From Streptomyces sp. TRM70350 (GTDB lineage Bacteria > Actinomycetota > Actinomycetes > Streptomycetales > Streptomycetaceae), in the NCBI RefSeq assembly GCF_019219825.1, contig NZ_JAHUXH010000008.1, positions 124,001-188,000 of the forward strand: a DNA stretch of 64,000 nucleotides, written 5' to 3'. Below are positions 1 through 7,520 of this stretch, piece after piece. A model generated the notes under the pieces. That model saw nothing but the letters and a program-made list of their open reading frames with translations. It was not told the origin of the DNA and did no database searches. A program made the translations under genes and the position numbers. Within the stretch, counting starts at the first letter, position 1. Each line of letters opens with the position of its first letter.

Positions 1-531
1 GCTCTCCGGCTGCGGGGCGCCGGTGACCGCGGTGTGCTCGGTGACCGAGTAGCGGCGCGGGTCGGTGGCGTACCACTGCACGGACGCGCGGGAGACGCCC
101 TGGGTGGCGTACGTCCGGTCGGCGGTCAGCACGCGCTGGCTGATCCGGGCCCGGACGGCCAGCGTCTCGCCGTGCAGCCGAACCGCGAGCCAGCGCTCCT
201 CGTCGCCGAGCAGCAGGGCCTGGCGCAGGATCCTGGTCGCGGTGAGGGAGGCGTCGGCGCCGTTCGCCGACGGCACGGTGTGCACGGTGCCGCCGACCTT
301 GCGGGGCTTGGCGTAGCGGGCGCCGGGCCAGGCGCCGTGCGCGGTCGGGTGGTCGGCGTCCCCGGTGTCGTACTCCGGCAGGTCCTCCCAGCCCGTCAGG
401 CCGCCGCGGTCGATCTCGTAGGGCGTGCCGGGGCCCAGCAGCAGTCCGGCCCACTGCATCTGCCCGTCGCGGGTGATGAGTGAGCCGGGGGGAAGGTCCT
501 CGGTGTATGCGGTTGTGGTCAGTTCGGCCAT
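1..531 (-). CDS. Siphoviral distal tail protein-like, partial (3' end outside window)
   Basis: The first 177 codons of a minus-strand gene are visible; the rest runs off the left edge. It starts at an ATG (531) preceded by GAGGTGA and reads MAELTTTAYTEDLPPGSLIT. The body has the polar, loop-rich character of actinophage proteins that follow the tape measure, with segments such as YEIDRGGLTGWEDLPEYDTG and VSRASVQWYATDPRRYS, as in Dit/minor-tail proteins joining tube and baseplate. It lies 24 nt downstream of the second tape-measure-like gene, which is the normal position for a distal tail protein. The family call rests on these segments and on position. A receptor-binding or lysis function, if any, would lie further left. 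Confidence 0.6.
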   Translation of the reverse strand, partial: MAELTTTAYTEDLPPGSLITRDGQMQWAGLLLGPGTPYEIDRGGLTGWEDLPEYDTGDADHPTAHGAWPGARYAKPRKVGGTVHTVPSANGADASLTATRILRQALLLGDEERWLAVRLHGETLAVRARISQRVLTADRTYATQGVSRASVQWYATDPRRYSVTEHTAVTGAPQPES

Positions 532-555
532 GGGGCCGTCACCTCACTCTCGGGT

Positions 556-1791
556 TCAGGTGCATGCGTGTGCCGACGCGAGGAAGAGCAGGTCCTCGGC
601 GGTGCTGCGGGCGCCCGACGTCTCGTGGAACGCGCGGATGCGGTGCGGGTGCCGGGGGCGTTTGCTCGTCAGGGCCCGCTGCCGTTCGAGGGCGGTGAGC
701 GGGAGCACCCTGCCCGCGCGGCGCGCGATGCCGGGGACGGCGACGCCGCCCTCCGCCAGCATCGGGATCTTGTCCAGGTCGACGCCGAACTTCTTGCCGA
801 GGAGGGAGAAGCTGAGGCTGTTGAGCCCGTCGATGACCCAGTTGGCGAAGGCGATCAGGCCCTGGATCGGGCCCTTGACCACCCCGGCGACGGTCTGGGC
901 GCCGGTGGTGACGAACTGGCCGATGCCGCGCAGGGTGCCCGCGGTCGCCTCCTTGATCCGGGTGAACATCCGCGGGATGTCCCGGGTGATCCACTGCACG
1001 ACGGGCCGGACCGCGTCCTTGAACCCCCGCCACACCGCGGACACCCTGCCCCTCAGCGCCCGGGTGTCGCCGGTGGTGAGCGCCCTCAGGACGGCGAAGC
1101 CCGTGCTGACGACCGCGCCGATACCGGTGATCACCCCCTTGATCAGGGCGAGACAGCCCTTGAAGTACGTCGACACCACCGACCGCACGGTCTTCATCAC
1201 CGGCCCGATGACCGCCAGGTAGCCCTCGACGTACTTCAGTACGAGGGTGGCGAGCTGCCGCATGAGGCGTTGCCCGGTCTCGGAGTTGAGGGCGAGGCCG
1301 AGCAGCCAGCCGGCGACGGGGAGGAGCAGGCCGAGGACGAAGCCGAGGGGGTTGGCGCGGGTGAGGACGTTGATGGTCGTCATCACGACGGCGCCGATGG
1401 TCATGGCGGTGCCAAAGGTGCCGAGGAGGGTGCCGACGACACCGGCGGCCGCGATGAATCCGCCGATCAGGGAGAGCAAGCCGTTGTTCTTCAGCCTGCC
1501 CAGGGCGCGGGAGGCGGCCCGTGCCTTGCCGCCGACGGACTTCACGCCGGTGGCGGTGCCCTGCCTCAGCTTTCCCACGGACCGGGCGGCGGCCTCGGCG
1601 TTCGCCTTGAGCTGCCGCAGGGCCGTGCCGCCCTGGGCGGCGGTGCGGATGCGGTCGGTGGCGCCGGCGGCGCCCTTGACGCGGGCGGTGAGGGACTGGA
1701 GCGCGCCGGCGCCCTGGCCGAGGCCGCTGCGGAAGGCGCGGAGGGCGGGGGCGACGCCGGCGAGCGGGTTGACTGCCGCTGCCGCACTCAT
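556..1791 (-). CDS. Tape-measure-like tail protein, second copy
   Basis: 411 residues. The start is taken at the ATG (1791) that overlaps the upstream stop as ATGA; a GTG three codons earlier is also possible. The N-terminal ~110 residues are Ala/Arg-rich and helical. Residues ~100-200 carry long hydrophobic, Gly-rich segments such as LIGGFIAAAGVVGTLLGTFG, and the C-terminus has the tape-measure signature KKFGVDLDKIPMLAEGG followed by RVLPLTALERQ. Tape-measure proteins set tail length and hold hydrophobic, injection-associated segments. This copy is a clear paralogue of the gene just upstream, sharing the VWRG...PVVQW...GPI.G order. Two short tape-measure-like genes in tandem are unusual. It could instead be a tail-tip accessory protein derived by duplication. 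Confidence 0.65.
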   Translation of the reverse strand: MSAAAAVNPLAGVAPALRAFRSGLGQGAGALQSLTARVKGAAGATDRIRTAAQGGTALRQLKANAEAAARSVGKLRQGTATGVKSVGGKARAASRALGRLKNNGLLSLIGGFIAAAGVVGTLLGTFGTAMTIGAVVMTTINVLTRANPLGFVLGLLLPVAGWLLGLALNSETGQRLMRQLATLVLKYVEGYLAVIGPVMKTVRSVVSTYFKGCLALIKGVITGIGAVVSTGFAVLRALTTGDTRALRGRVSAVWRGFKDAVRPVVQWITRDIPRMFTRIKEATAGTLRGIGQFVTTGAQTVAGVVKGPIQGLIAFANWVIDGLNSLSFSLLGKKFGVDLDKIPMLAEGGVAVPGIARRAGRVLPLTALERQRALTSKRPRHPHRIRAFHETSGARSTAEDLLFLASAHACT

Positions 1792-2993
1792 CCGCGCCAC
1801 CCACGTGCCTTGGCCAGGTACATCAGGGCGTCGGCGGTGCGCTGCGGGCTGCTGGACTCGGTGGCGTAGTAGTTCTCGATGTGCAGGGCGCCGCCGGCGA
1901 AGGCGGGCGTCGGCCCGTACGCCGAGCCGCGTGCCGCCGCGCTGCGCAGCAGCCGGTCGAGCTTGCTGAGCGGCAGTACGGCCTCCGCCTCACCGGCCTC
2001 GGCGAGGATCGCGGGGACACCGCCGGAGCGGGGCATCACGACACCGCCGGCCGCGAGGGCGGGGATACGGGGCAGGTTGACGCCGAAGGACTTGCCGCCG
2101 ACGCGGGGGACCCAGCCGGGGATGGACACCTTGATGCCGTTCAGGGCGCCGATCGCGCGGTTGATGATGCCGATGACGCCGTTGATCGGGCCCCTCACCG
2201 CGCTCTTGATGCCGTTGAAGGCACGACCGGCGATGCCCTTCAGGCCGCCCCAGATGCTGGACAGCCTGTCCTTCACGGCACGGAAGGCGTTGGGGATCGC
2301 CGACTTGACCCAGTTGACGACGGGTGAGATGACGGCCTTGATGCCCCGCCACACGCTGCTGACGACGCTCTTGATGGCCTTCAGCGCGGTGGTGATGACC
2401 TTCTTCCAGAGGTTGACGTAGGTCCGGATGACGGTGGCCACGGCCTTCACCACGGCGGAGATCGCGCTCTTGATGCCGTTCCAGACGGACCTGATGAGCT
2501 TGGCCGCGTTCTTCATGATCGGCCCGATGGCCTTCATGACCTTGCTGATCACGGACTTGATGGCGTTGAAGGCCGTCTTGAGGACCTTCTGCATCGTCTT
2601 CGACCTGGTCGCCATCTCGACGACTTTCTCGATGAGCGGCGCGAGCAGGTCCATGAGCATGCCGAAGAAGTTGCCCTTCATCGACTTGTTCATCTTGTTC
2701 TGGCCCTTGGCGGCCTTGGTGGCGCCGGACTCGTACTTGCCGAGGTTCTTGCCGGCGGTGGAGGCGGTCCTGCCGGTTTTACCGATGGACTTCTCGGCCT
2801 GGCCGGATGCGGTCTTGAGGTCTTTCAGTTCTTTTTCCGCGTCCTGAGCGGCGCTCTTGAGGCGCTTGACCTCACCCGCGCTGGAACCGGCCTTGCTCTT
2901 CAGGGCGTCGACCCCGCGGCCGGCTCCGTCCGCCTGGTCCTTGAATCTCTTGAGTGCCGAGGACGTGTTCTGCAGTGAACTGGAGAGGGACAT
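1788..2993 (-). CDS. Tape-measure-like tail protein, first copy
   Basis: 401 residues starting MSLSSSLQNTSSALKRFKDQ. Residues 1-110 are Lys/Ala/Ser-rich and predicted coiled coil. Residues ~115-290 are a string of amphipathic repeats of the type VIxxVWxGIKxVIxxVVxxV. The C-terminus has the tape-measure ending with PRIPALAAGGVVMPRSGG and EAEAVLPLSKLDRLL. Full phage tape measures usually exceed 700 residues, so this would specify a short tail or a core remnant. It is translationally coupled to the paralogue downstream (ATGA) and lies 59 nt after the coiled-coil gene. It belongs to the minus-strand tail operon, separated from the tail-chaperone genes by the insert at 3880-6642. Confidence 0.7.
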   Translation of the reverse strand: MSLSSSLQNTSSALKRFKDQADGAGRGVDALKSKAGSSAGEVKRLKSAAQDAEKELKDLKTASGQAEKSIGKTGRTASTAGKNLGKYESGATKAAKGQNKMNKSMKGNFFGMLMDLLAPLIEKVVEMATRSKTMQKVLKTAFNAIKSVISKVMKAIGPIMKNAAKLIRSVWNGIKSAISAVVKAVATVIRTYVNLWKKVITTALKAIKSVVSSVWRGIKAVISPVVNWVKSAIPNAFRAVKDRLSSIWGGLKGIAGRAFNGIKSAVRGPINGVIGIINRAIGALNGIKVSIPGWVPRVGGKSFGVNLPRIPALAAGGVVMPRSGGVPAILAEAGEAEAVLPLSKLDRLLRSAAARGSAYGPTPAFAGGALHIENYYATESSSPQRTADALMYLAKARGWRG

Positions 2994-3052
2994 GAATACG
3001 AAACTCCCTGCTGTCGGCGGTCAGATGGTGGCGATCGGACGAGGGACCGGGG

Positions 3053-3754
3053 CTATCCGAGGGTGCGCACCAGGGCCTGGACGCGCAGTTGGAGCCGTCG
3101 CACATCGGCATCCGCGCCGGAGAGGCCCCCGAGGGACGTCGAGCGGGCCGAACCGTCGTTGGTCCGTAGCGCGCGTCGGGTCTCGGCCGCCTTCCGCTGG
3201 AGTTCGTCGATCCGCTTGTTGGTGTTGCTGATCCGGACGTGCGCGTCGTTGGCCCGGTTCTGCAGATGACCCGCGGCGGTGTCGAGGCGGCCGAGCCGGG
3301 TCTCGATGCGCACGAGCCGCCGTTCGGCGTCGCCCTCGGGGTTGTTCCACCCGCGCCGGTCCTGCAGCCGGCCGATGGCCTCGTTGACCCGGTCGACCCA
3401 CCGCGGGGTGAACAGCGGCTTGAACTCGATCTTGAACAGACTCCAGGACAACTCGACCGCGACGAGTGACGCGGCGATGACGTTGACGGCCGCGTTGAGG
3501 CCGTTGATTTCCTCCTTGGCGATGTTCCATTCCGACTTCTGACCGGAGCCCGCCGTCGGGGAGTACCAGTCGGGATCGTCGAATACCTTCCCGTTCTTCT
3601 CGCTCTGCTCCTTGTCCTGGGCCGCCTTCAACTGCTTTTCGAAGTCGCCGGCCGACAGCTTCGTTCTGATGTCCGCGGTCAGGGAGTCGATCTGCTTCTG
3701 CTGGTCTGTCTGTGTTTCTTTGAGCTGAGCGATCTGCTCGGCCGGTGTGGTCAC
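3053..3754 (-). CDS. Coiled-coil protein of the tail module
   Basis: 233 residues, GTG start (3754) preceded by GAGGAG. The first ~60 residues are heptad-rich (AEQIAQLKETQTDQQKQIDS), the centre (~90-120) has one hydrophobic stretch (NVIAASLVAVELSWSLFKIE), and residues ~125-215 form a second long coiled coil. I recognise no enzymatic motif. It precedes the first tape-measure-like gene by 59 nt on the same strand, where siphoviruses may encode a scaffold or chaperone for the tape measure, so a structural or assembly role in the tail is inferred. The hydrophobic centre could alternatively be membrane-associated. It lies next to the unrelated plus-strand gene at 3880, so a promoter in 3755-3879 is likely. 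Confidence 0.6.
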   Translation of the reverse strand: MTTPAEQIAQLKETQTDQQKQIDSLTADIRTKLSAGDFEKQLKAAQDKEQSEKNGKVFDDPDWYSPTAGSGQKSEWNIAKEEINGLNAAVNVIAASLVAVELSWSLFKIEFKPLFTPRWVDRVNEAIGRLQDRRGWNNPEGDAERRLVRIETRLGRLDTAAGHLQNRANDAHVRISNTNKRIDELQRKAAETRRALRTNDGSARSTSLGGLSGADADVRRLQLRVQALVRTLG

Positions 3755-3879
3755 GGAGTTCTCCTCGTTTCGATTCCGGACTGAACCCGGGGCCCCACCA
3801 ACTCGGTGTTGTCCCAGGGGGGTTGTGGAATGCTGTGGAGTGAGCGCCGCAGCCCGCAGACGTCCGGAAAGAGGTAGTC

Positions 3880-4728
3880 ATGCCCCGTGGGTCCGAGTCG
3901 TCCCCGCTTCCGTCGATCACGCTCCGGGGATACGGCGACAGCATCTGGCTGGAAGGCAGGGCCCTCCTGCTGGAGCAGAAGGGGTCACGTCGGCGGATAC
4001 CGATCGCGGCGGTCGAGGAGGCCCGGGTCACGGGCCGCGGCGGCCGGTCGGTCGAGGTGGTGCTGTGGGGCGAAGGCGGGGTTCCCGGGCCGGTGTTCGC
4101 GGTGCAGGGGCGGGACGCGGAGGCCGCCCTGCGGCTCGTGGAGGTGGTCAACCGGGCGCGGCCGGAGACGGGGCCCCCGCAGGGCGGGGCGGCTCTGGTC
4201 GACGTGCTGGCGGTGGGACCGGCGGAGGCCAGGCGCGGCAACCGGCGCAGGCGCGCCCTCGATTTCGCCGTTCTCGCGGTCTACCTCGGCGGTATCGCCG
4301 GGCTGGCCATGGCGGGGAGACCGTTTCGGGCCCTGCTGTGGGCGACCGGGGTGCTGCCCCTCGCCCTCGGCCTCCTCCTCGTCGGGCCGGCCCTCGTCGC
4401 GGCGCGCCGGCGGTGGGTGCTGAGGAAGCGGGGGGTCGCGGTCGTGGCGGTGTTCGCCCACGGCGGCGGCCAGAAGAAGTACTACCGGTACAACGATCTG
4501 GCGGGCGGTGTGCACGAGATCCGGGCCGACTACGCGGCGCGGGGGATCGGCGGCGACTCCGGGCGTATCGAAGTCGTCTACGACCCGGAGGACCCCGGCA
4601 CGGCCGTCTGTTCGCTGGCTGTCGCGACCCTGGTCTTCAGGACGGCGGGGGTGGTCCTGCTCGGGGTACCGCTGGTGCTGCTCGGGATCGCCATGACCGT
4701 GGGCCAGGCGCTGGGCCTGCTCTTCTGA
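3880..4728 (+). CDS. DUF3592-like membrane protein
   Basis: 282 residues, ATG preceded by AAAGAGG. The N-terminal ~90 residues look like a small beta-rich, PH-like domain (ITLRGYGDSIWLEGRALLLE). Two hydrophobic segments follow at ~128-170 (FAVLAVYLGGIAGLAMAG and LLWATGVLPLALGLLLVG). A soluble domain at ~185-240 matches the DUF3592 pattern (RGVAVVAVF, then IEVVYDPEDPGTAV), and a C-terminal membrane pair closes the protein. DUF3592 proteins are common in Streptomyces and their function is unknown. The gene is divergent from the coiled-coil tail gene and opens the three-gene block that splits the tail module, so it does not look like a tail component. Confidence 0.7.
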   Translation: MPRGSESSPLPSITLRGYGDSIWLEGRALLLEQKGSRRRIPIAAVEEARVTGRGGRSVEVVLWGEGGVPGPVFAVQGRDAEAALRLVEVVNRARPETGPPQGGAALVDVLAVGPAEARRGNRRRRALDFAVLAVYLGGIAGLAMAGRPFRALLWATGVLPLALGLLLVGPALVAARRRWVLRKRGVAVVAVFAHGGGQKKYYRYNDLAGGVHEIRADYAARGIGGDSGRIEVVYDPEDPGTAVCSLAVATLVFRTAGVVLLGVPLVLLGIAMTVGQALGLLF

Positions 4729-4790
4729 CGACTCCGGTCGCGCCTGGCGCCCTCGCTCGGAAAGCCGCGTGGCCGTGCCGGGCCCGGGCC

Positions 4791-5003
4791 CTACGGCCGT
4801 CGTGGGCGGCCGGCGACCCGTCCGGCCTCCGTCAGGGCGTCGGCCCAGCCGGCCGCGTAGGCGCGGGACTCGCGGGTGAGGAGTTCCTCGTACAGCCGGT
4901 CCAGCAGTGCCTCGCGGTTGGGGGCGGGGGTGTGCAGGAGGCTGGCGAGGCGGGTGTAGGAGTCGGTCGGCTGCTGCGGGGAGTCACTCGTGCGAGTCGC
5001 CAT
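4791..5003 (-). CDS. Small protein with AYAAGWADA motif, SOS-box upstream
   Basis: 70 residues from the ATG at 5003; an in-frame ATG at 5027 would add eight. The C-terminal half contains LTRESRAYAAGWADALTEAG followed by GRPRRP. The same AYxAGWADxxxE core occurs in the divergent neighbour at 5365-6642. I do not recognise a named family. A LexA-type palindrome lies 73 nt upstream of the start (5076-5091), so damage-inducible expression is plausible. The gene is convergent with the DUF3592 gene and sits in the insert inside the tail module; a link to induction or release of the tail particle is speculation. Confidence 0.6.
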   Translation of the reverse strand: MATRTSDSPQQPTDSYTRLASLLHTPAPNREALLDRLYEELLTRESRAYAAGWADALTEAGRVAGRPRRP

Positions 5004-5364
5004 GTCGGCCTGCTTTCCGGGATCCATCGGGCTGGTGGTACAGGTGGCGCCTGCGGGGGTGTTCGGTGCCTCTGTTCGAACAAGTGTACGAGTAATCCTG
5101 TGGAGCCCGTCGGTGTTTGTCGAGAGCTTTCGGTCGTGTACTGGTCCGGACCTGCGGGGACGTGCGTGTGTGATGGAGGGCGGGTGAAGGTGTCGGCAGG
5201 TCGCTCGACTAAGATCCCGCTTCGTACTGCCGTCGTGACGCACAAGTGAACAGGCGGGCGCCCACCAGTGACCACGGGCCCTGGCCGGCGACGGTGGACG
5301 GCTACGGCGGCCGTCCTCGCGCGGGGGGCGCGCAAGGGCAGGGGACGAGAGCAAGGCCAATGGG
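5004..5364. other. Intergenic region between divergent AGWAD-motif genes
   Basis: This 361-nt region separates the starts of two divergent genes that share a sequence motif. It holds the LexA-like palindrome at 5076-5091. It also contains a dinucleotide-rich tract (TGTGTGTGATGG near 5165) and no other recognisable element. Confidence 0.5.
5076..5091. promoter_or_regulatory. LexA (SOS) box candidate
   Basis: TCGAACAAGTGTACGA matches the actinobacterial/Gram-positive LexA consensus TCGAAC-N4-GTTCGA at 11 of 12 fixed positions (GTACGA replaces GTTCGA). It is centred about 80 nt upstream of the start of the small gene at 5003 and could also affect the gene at 5365. The consensus is established; binding here is inferred. 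Confidence 0.5.
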
Positions 5365-6642
5365 GTGGAAGCGGACGCTGGTAACGCGCGGCATGAACAT
5401 GAACATGAACGTGATCGTGATCGTGCTCGGCTGATCGACTGGCTCGAACAGTCACCCGACCTGCCCCATCTCATCGCCCGCGTCTCCGAGATCGTCCACC
5501 GGCTCGGCTACGCGCCCGAGGACCTGGTCGTCCTGCCCCGGCGCGAACTCGACCGGCGCGAGCTCGCCGCCTACAGCGCCGGCTGGGCCGACGTCGTCGC
5601 CGAGCAACTCCCTCCGATACGGAAGGCGTACGAGGAGCGGATCACCGCTGCCTACCTCCAGGGCCAGGAGGACGCCCGCACCGGCCGCCGCCCTCGACGG
5701 GCCCGGCGAGCCGAGGGCGTGGGGGGTGGCGAGGGTGACGTCATACCGCTCCCGTATGTTCCGCTGCTCGATCCGCCCCGCGTGATGACGCGAGTAGAGG
5801 AACGGGGGGAGCGGGAACGGACGTTGGCCGAGGGCGGGGACCGGATCGAGGGCGGGCGTGGCGCCGAAGGAGGGCGTGGCGCCGGTGACAGGGACCGGAC
5901 CGGGGCCGGGCGTGGCGCCGAGGGCGGGGACCGGATCGGGGCCGGGCGTGGCGCCGACGGCGGGGTCCCAGCCGAAGGAGGGCGTGGCGCCGAGGGCGGG
6001 GACCGGATCGGGGCCGGGCGTGGCGCCGAGGGCGGGGACCGGATCGGGGCCGGGCGTGGCGCCGAGGGCGGGGGCCGGATCGAGGGCGGGCGTGGCGCCG
6101 AGGGCGGGGACCGGATCGGGGCCGGGCGTGGCGCCGACGGCGGGGTCCCAGCCGAAGGAGGGCGTGGCGCCGAGGGCGGGGACCGGATCGGGGCCGGGCG
6201 TGGCGCCGACGGCGGGGTCCCAGCCGAAGGAGGGCGTGGCGCCGAGGGCGAGGACCGGATCGAGGGCGGGCGTGGCGCCGACGGCGGGGGCCGAGCCGAA
6301 GGAGGGCGTGGCGCCGACGGCGCCGGTTCCGGTAAGGGACCCGAGGCCGACATCCTCGTCTCGGCCCGCGATGTGCGGGACCGGCAGCAGCCGGTCAGGC
6401 CCGATCGGCGCAAGGTCGTACGGCGGAACGGGCGGCCGAGTGTGCCTCCGCTCGCCAGGCCCGGCGAACCGGCCAGTGGTGCGCGCGAGCGGGTGCGGAC
6501 GGAGGGGCCGGAGCCACAGGACCCCGACCGGCCGCGGCTGTCGGAGAAGGCGCGTGCTCTCGCCGACGAATTCGAAGGCAGGGCCGCGGCGACGGCGCGG
6601 GGCAAGGACGAGAAGCCTGGAGCAGATCCCGGCTCGCGTTGA
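5365..6642 (+). CDS. Low-complexity protein with ~13 dodecapeptide repeats
   Basis: 425 residues from GTG 5365. After a His/Glu/Asp/Arg leader (HEHEHERDRDRAR), residues ~24-115 form a helical domain containing LAAYSAGWADVVAEQLP, the motif shared with the divergent small protein, and then YLQGQEDARTGRRPRR. Residues ~155-325 are about 13 copies of a 12-residue unit alternating between RGAEGGDRIGAG and RGADGGVPAEGG, encoded by a 36-bp minisatellite (5827-6333). The tail is Arg/Pro/Glu-rich and charged, probably disordered. No known family. The frame is supported because the conserved motif lies in it and it stays open across all repeats. The antisense frame through the repeats is also open, so translation is not proved. 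Confidence 0.6.
   Translation: MEADAGNARHEHEHERDRDRARLIDWLEQSPDLPHLIARVSEIVHRLGYAPEDLVVLPRRELDRRELAAYSAGWADVVAEQLPPIRKAYEERITAAYLQGQEDARTGRRPRRARRAEGVGGGEGDVIPLPYVPLLDPPRVMTRVEERGERERTLAEGGDRIEGGRGAEGGRGAGDRDRTGAGRGAEGGDRIGAGRGADGGVPAEGGRGAEGGDRIGAGRGAEGGDRIGAGRGAEGGGRIEGGRGAEGGDRIGAGRGADGGVPAEGGRGAEGGDRIGAGRGADGGVPAEGGRGAEGEDRIEGGRGADGGGRAEGGRGADGAGSGKGPEADILVSARDVRDRQQPVRPDRRKVVRRNGRPSVPPLARPGEPASGARERVRTEGPEPQDPDRPRLSEKARALADEFEGRAAATARGKDEKPGADPGSR
5827..6333 (+). repeat. 36-bp tandem minisatellite in coding sequence
   Basis: About 13 copies of a 36-nt unit, most copies differing at a few positions and one shortened to 18 nt. Two unit classes (encoding RGAEGGDRIGAG and RGADGGVPAEGG) alternate irregularly, which points to repeated unequal exchange or slippage. 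Copy number is expected to vary between strains. Confidence 0.9.
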
Positions 6643-6725
6643 GCCCGACCAGGTCCCAGGTGGCGGCGGGTGTGTGGCCGTACGGTGCGCGGATGACCGT
6701 ACGGCCCACCCCCGGCCGGCGCTGC

Positions 6726-7142
6726 TCAGCCGAAGAACCGGGCGAGCTGAGCCGGTGACGGCGCCGCTGCCGTGCTGTCCTCCCGGCCCGCTCCGGACTC
6801 CTGACCCTCCGTCGGCGCGTCGTCGCCCGGACGCGGCACCGGCACCGGAGGATCGGGCAGGTCGCCCTCCTCCGCCGTGTTGACGCAGGCGAACATCCAG
6901 TTGGCGGCGGCCAGATGGTCCACGACGGCGGCGAGGAGATGGTCGGTCACCGACCACTCCGCGGCCTCGCCGTGCAGCTCGCGGTTGAGCGCGCTGTCGC
7001 GCGGCAGGTGCTTGATGAGCACCGCGAGCCGCCGGGAGGAGAGTCGTTCGCGGTGCCAGTCGAGCAGGTCGGTGCCGTAGTAGCGGAGCAGGTCCGCTTC
7101 GAGGGCCTCGGCGTGTTCGTCGACGAACCCGACGAGGCTCAG
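6726..7142 (-). CDS. Tail assembly chaperone, -1 frameshift extension (GT-like)
   Basis: This frame has no convincing start of its own near its upstream end (the first internal start is at 7022). It is open from inside the slippery site of the preceding gene at 7139-7429. Read from there it gives RLSLVGFVDEHAEALEADLL, then YYGTDLLDWHRERL, and ends in a Pro/Ser-rich tail (138 codons). Siphoviruses make a G/GT-type pair of tail chaperones by -1 frameshifting, and the overlapping frame, position before the tape measure and aromatic/acidic character all fit. In this genome the tape-measure genes are not immediately downstream but lie beyond a 3-kb insert. It could alternatively be a separately initiated small protein. 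Confidence 0.65.
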   Translation of the reverse strand: MSLVGFVDEHAEALEADLLRYYGTDLLDWHRERLSSRRLAVLIKHLPRDSALNRELHGEAAEWSVTDHLLAAVVDHLAAANWMFACVNTAEEGDLPDPPVPVPRPGDDAPTEGQESGAGREDSTAAAPSPAQLARFFG

Positions 7143-7429
7143 CCTTCCCCCAGGCCGAGCCCGGTCTCCTTGCCGTAGGCCTCCAGGATGGCGGCGATGT
7201 CCTGCATGGTGACCTCGTGCTGCTCGAAGCGGGCGAACTGCTGCTCACCCATGAGCAGCCGGAGCAGCCCGTCCACGTCGTTGTCGTCGAGGCCCCGCAG
7301 GGCGCGGGCGGTGGCGCGGGTCAGCTCGGTGGGCAGGGTGAAGGTCTCGTCGTCCAGGTCGAAGGACCAGGTGCGGCCGAGGGCTTCGAGGCGCTGGGCG
7401 CGGGCGGCGTTGACGTCGAAACGGGTCAT
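7139..7429 (-). CDS. Tail assembly chaperone (G-like)
   Basis: 96 residues, ATG 7429, preceded by GAGGAG. Reads MTRFDVNAARAQRLEALGRT and then a compact acidic helical domain (DDETFTLPTELTRATARALR, LLRLLMGEQQFARFEQHEV). It matches actinophage tail assembly chaperones encoded between the tube protein and the tape measure. The last codons (CTG GGG GAA GGC TGA) contain a G-run at which ribosomes could slip -1 into the open frame that continues to 6726. It lies 91 nt downstream of the tail-tube gene. Confidence 0.75.
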   Translation of the reverse strand: MTRFDVNAARAQRLEALGRTWSFDLDDETFTLPTELTRATARALRGLDDNDVDGLLRLLMGEQQFARFEQHEVTMQDIAAILEAYGKETGLGLGEG

Positions 7430-7520
7430 GTGGGGCGTACTCCTCTGCGACAGGGAACGATGGGGAACGCGGGAAGTGGTACGGGGCGGGGCGGCGGGTC
7501 GCCGCCCCGCCCTTGGGGGA

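Noticed and set aside
539-1804. Alternative long frames on both strands over the second tape-measure-like gene
   Set aside because: Arg/Pro/Gly-rich composition from high GC; only the annotated frame carries the tape-measure C-terminus and the ATGA coupling.
5452-7248. Long minus-strand open frame antisense to the repeat protein and overlapping the tail chaperone
   Set aside because: It is Pro/Ala-rich translation of the minisatellite and crosses three genes in other frames; it has no family resemblance. I preferred the plus-strand frame, which carries the AGWAD motif, but note that both are open.
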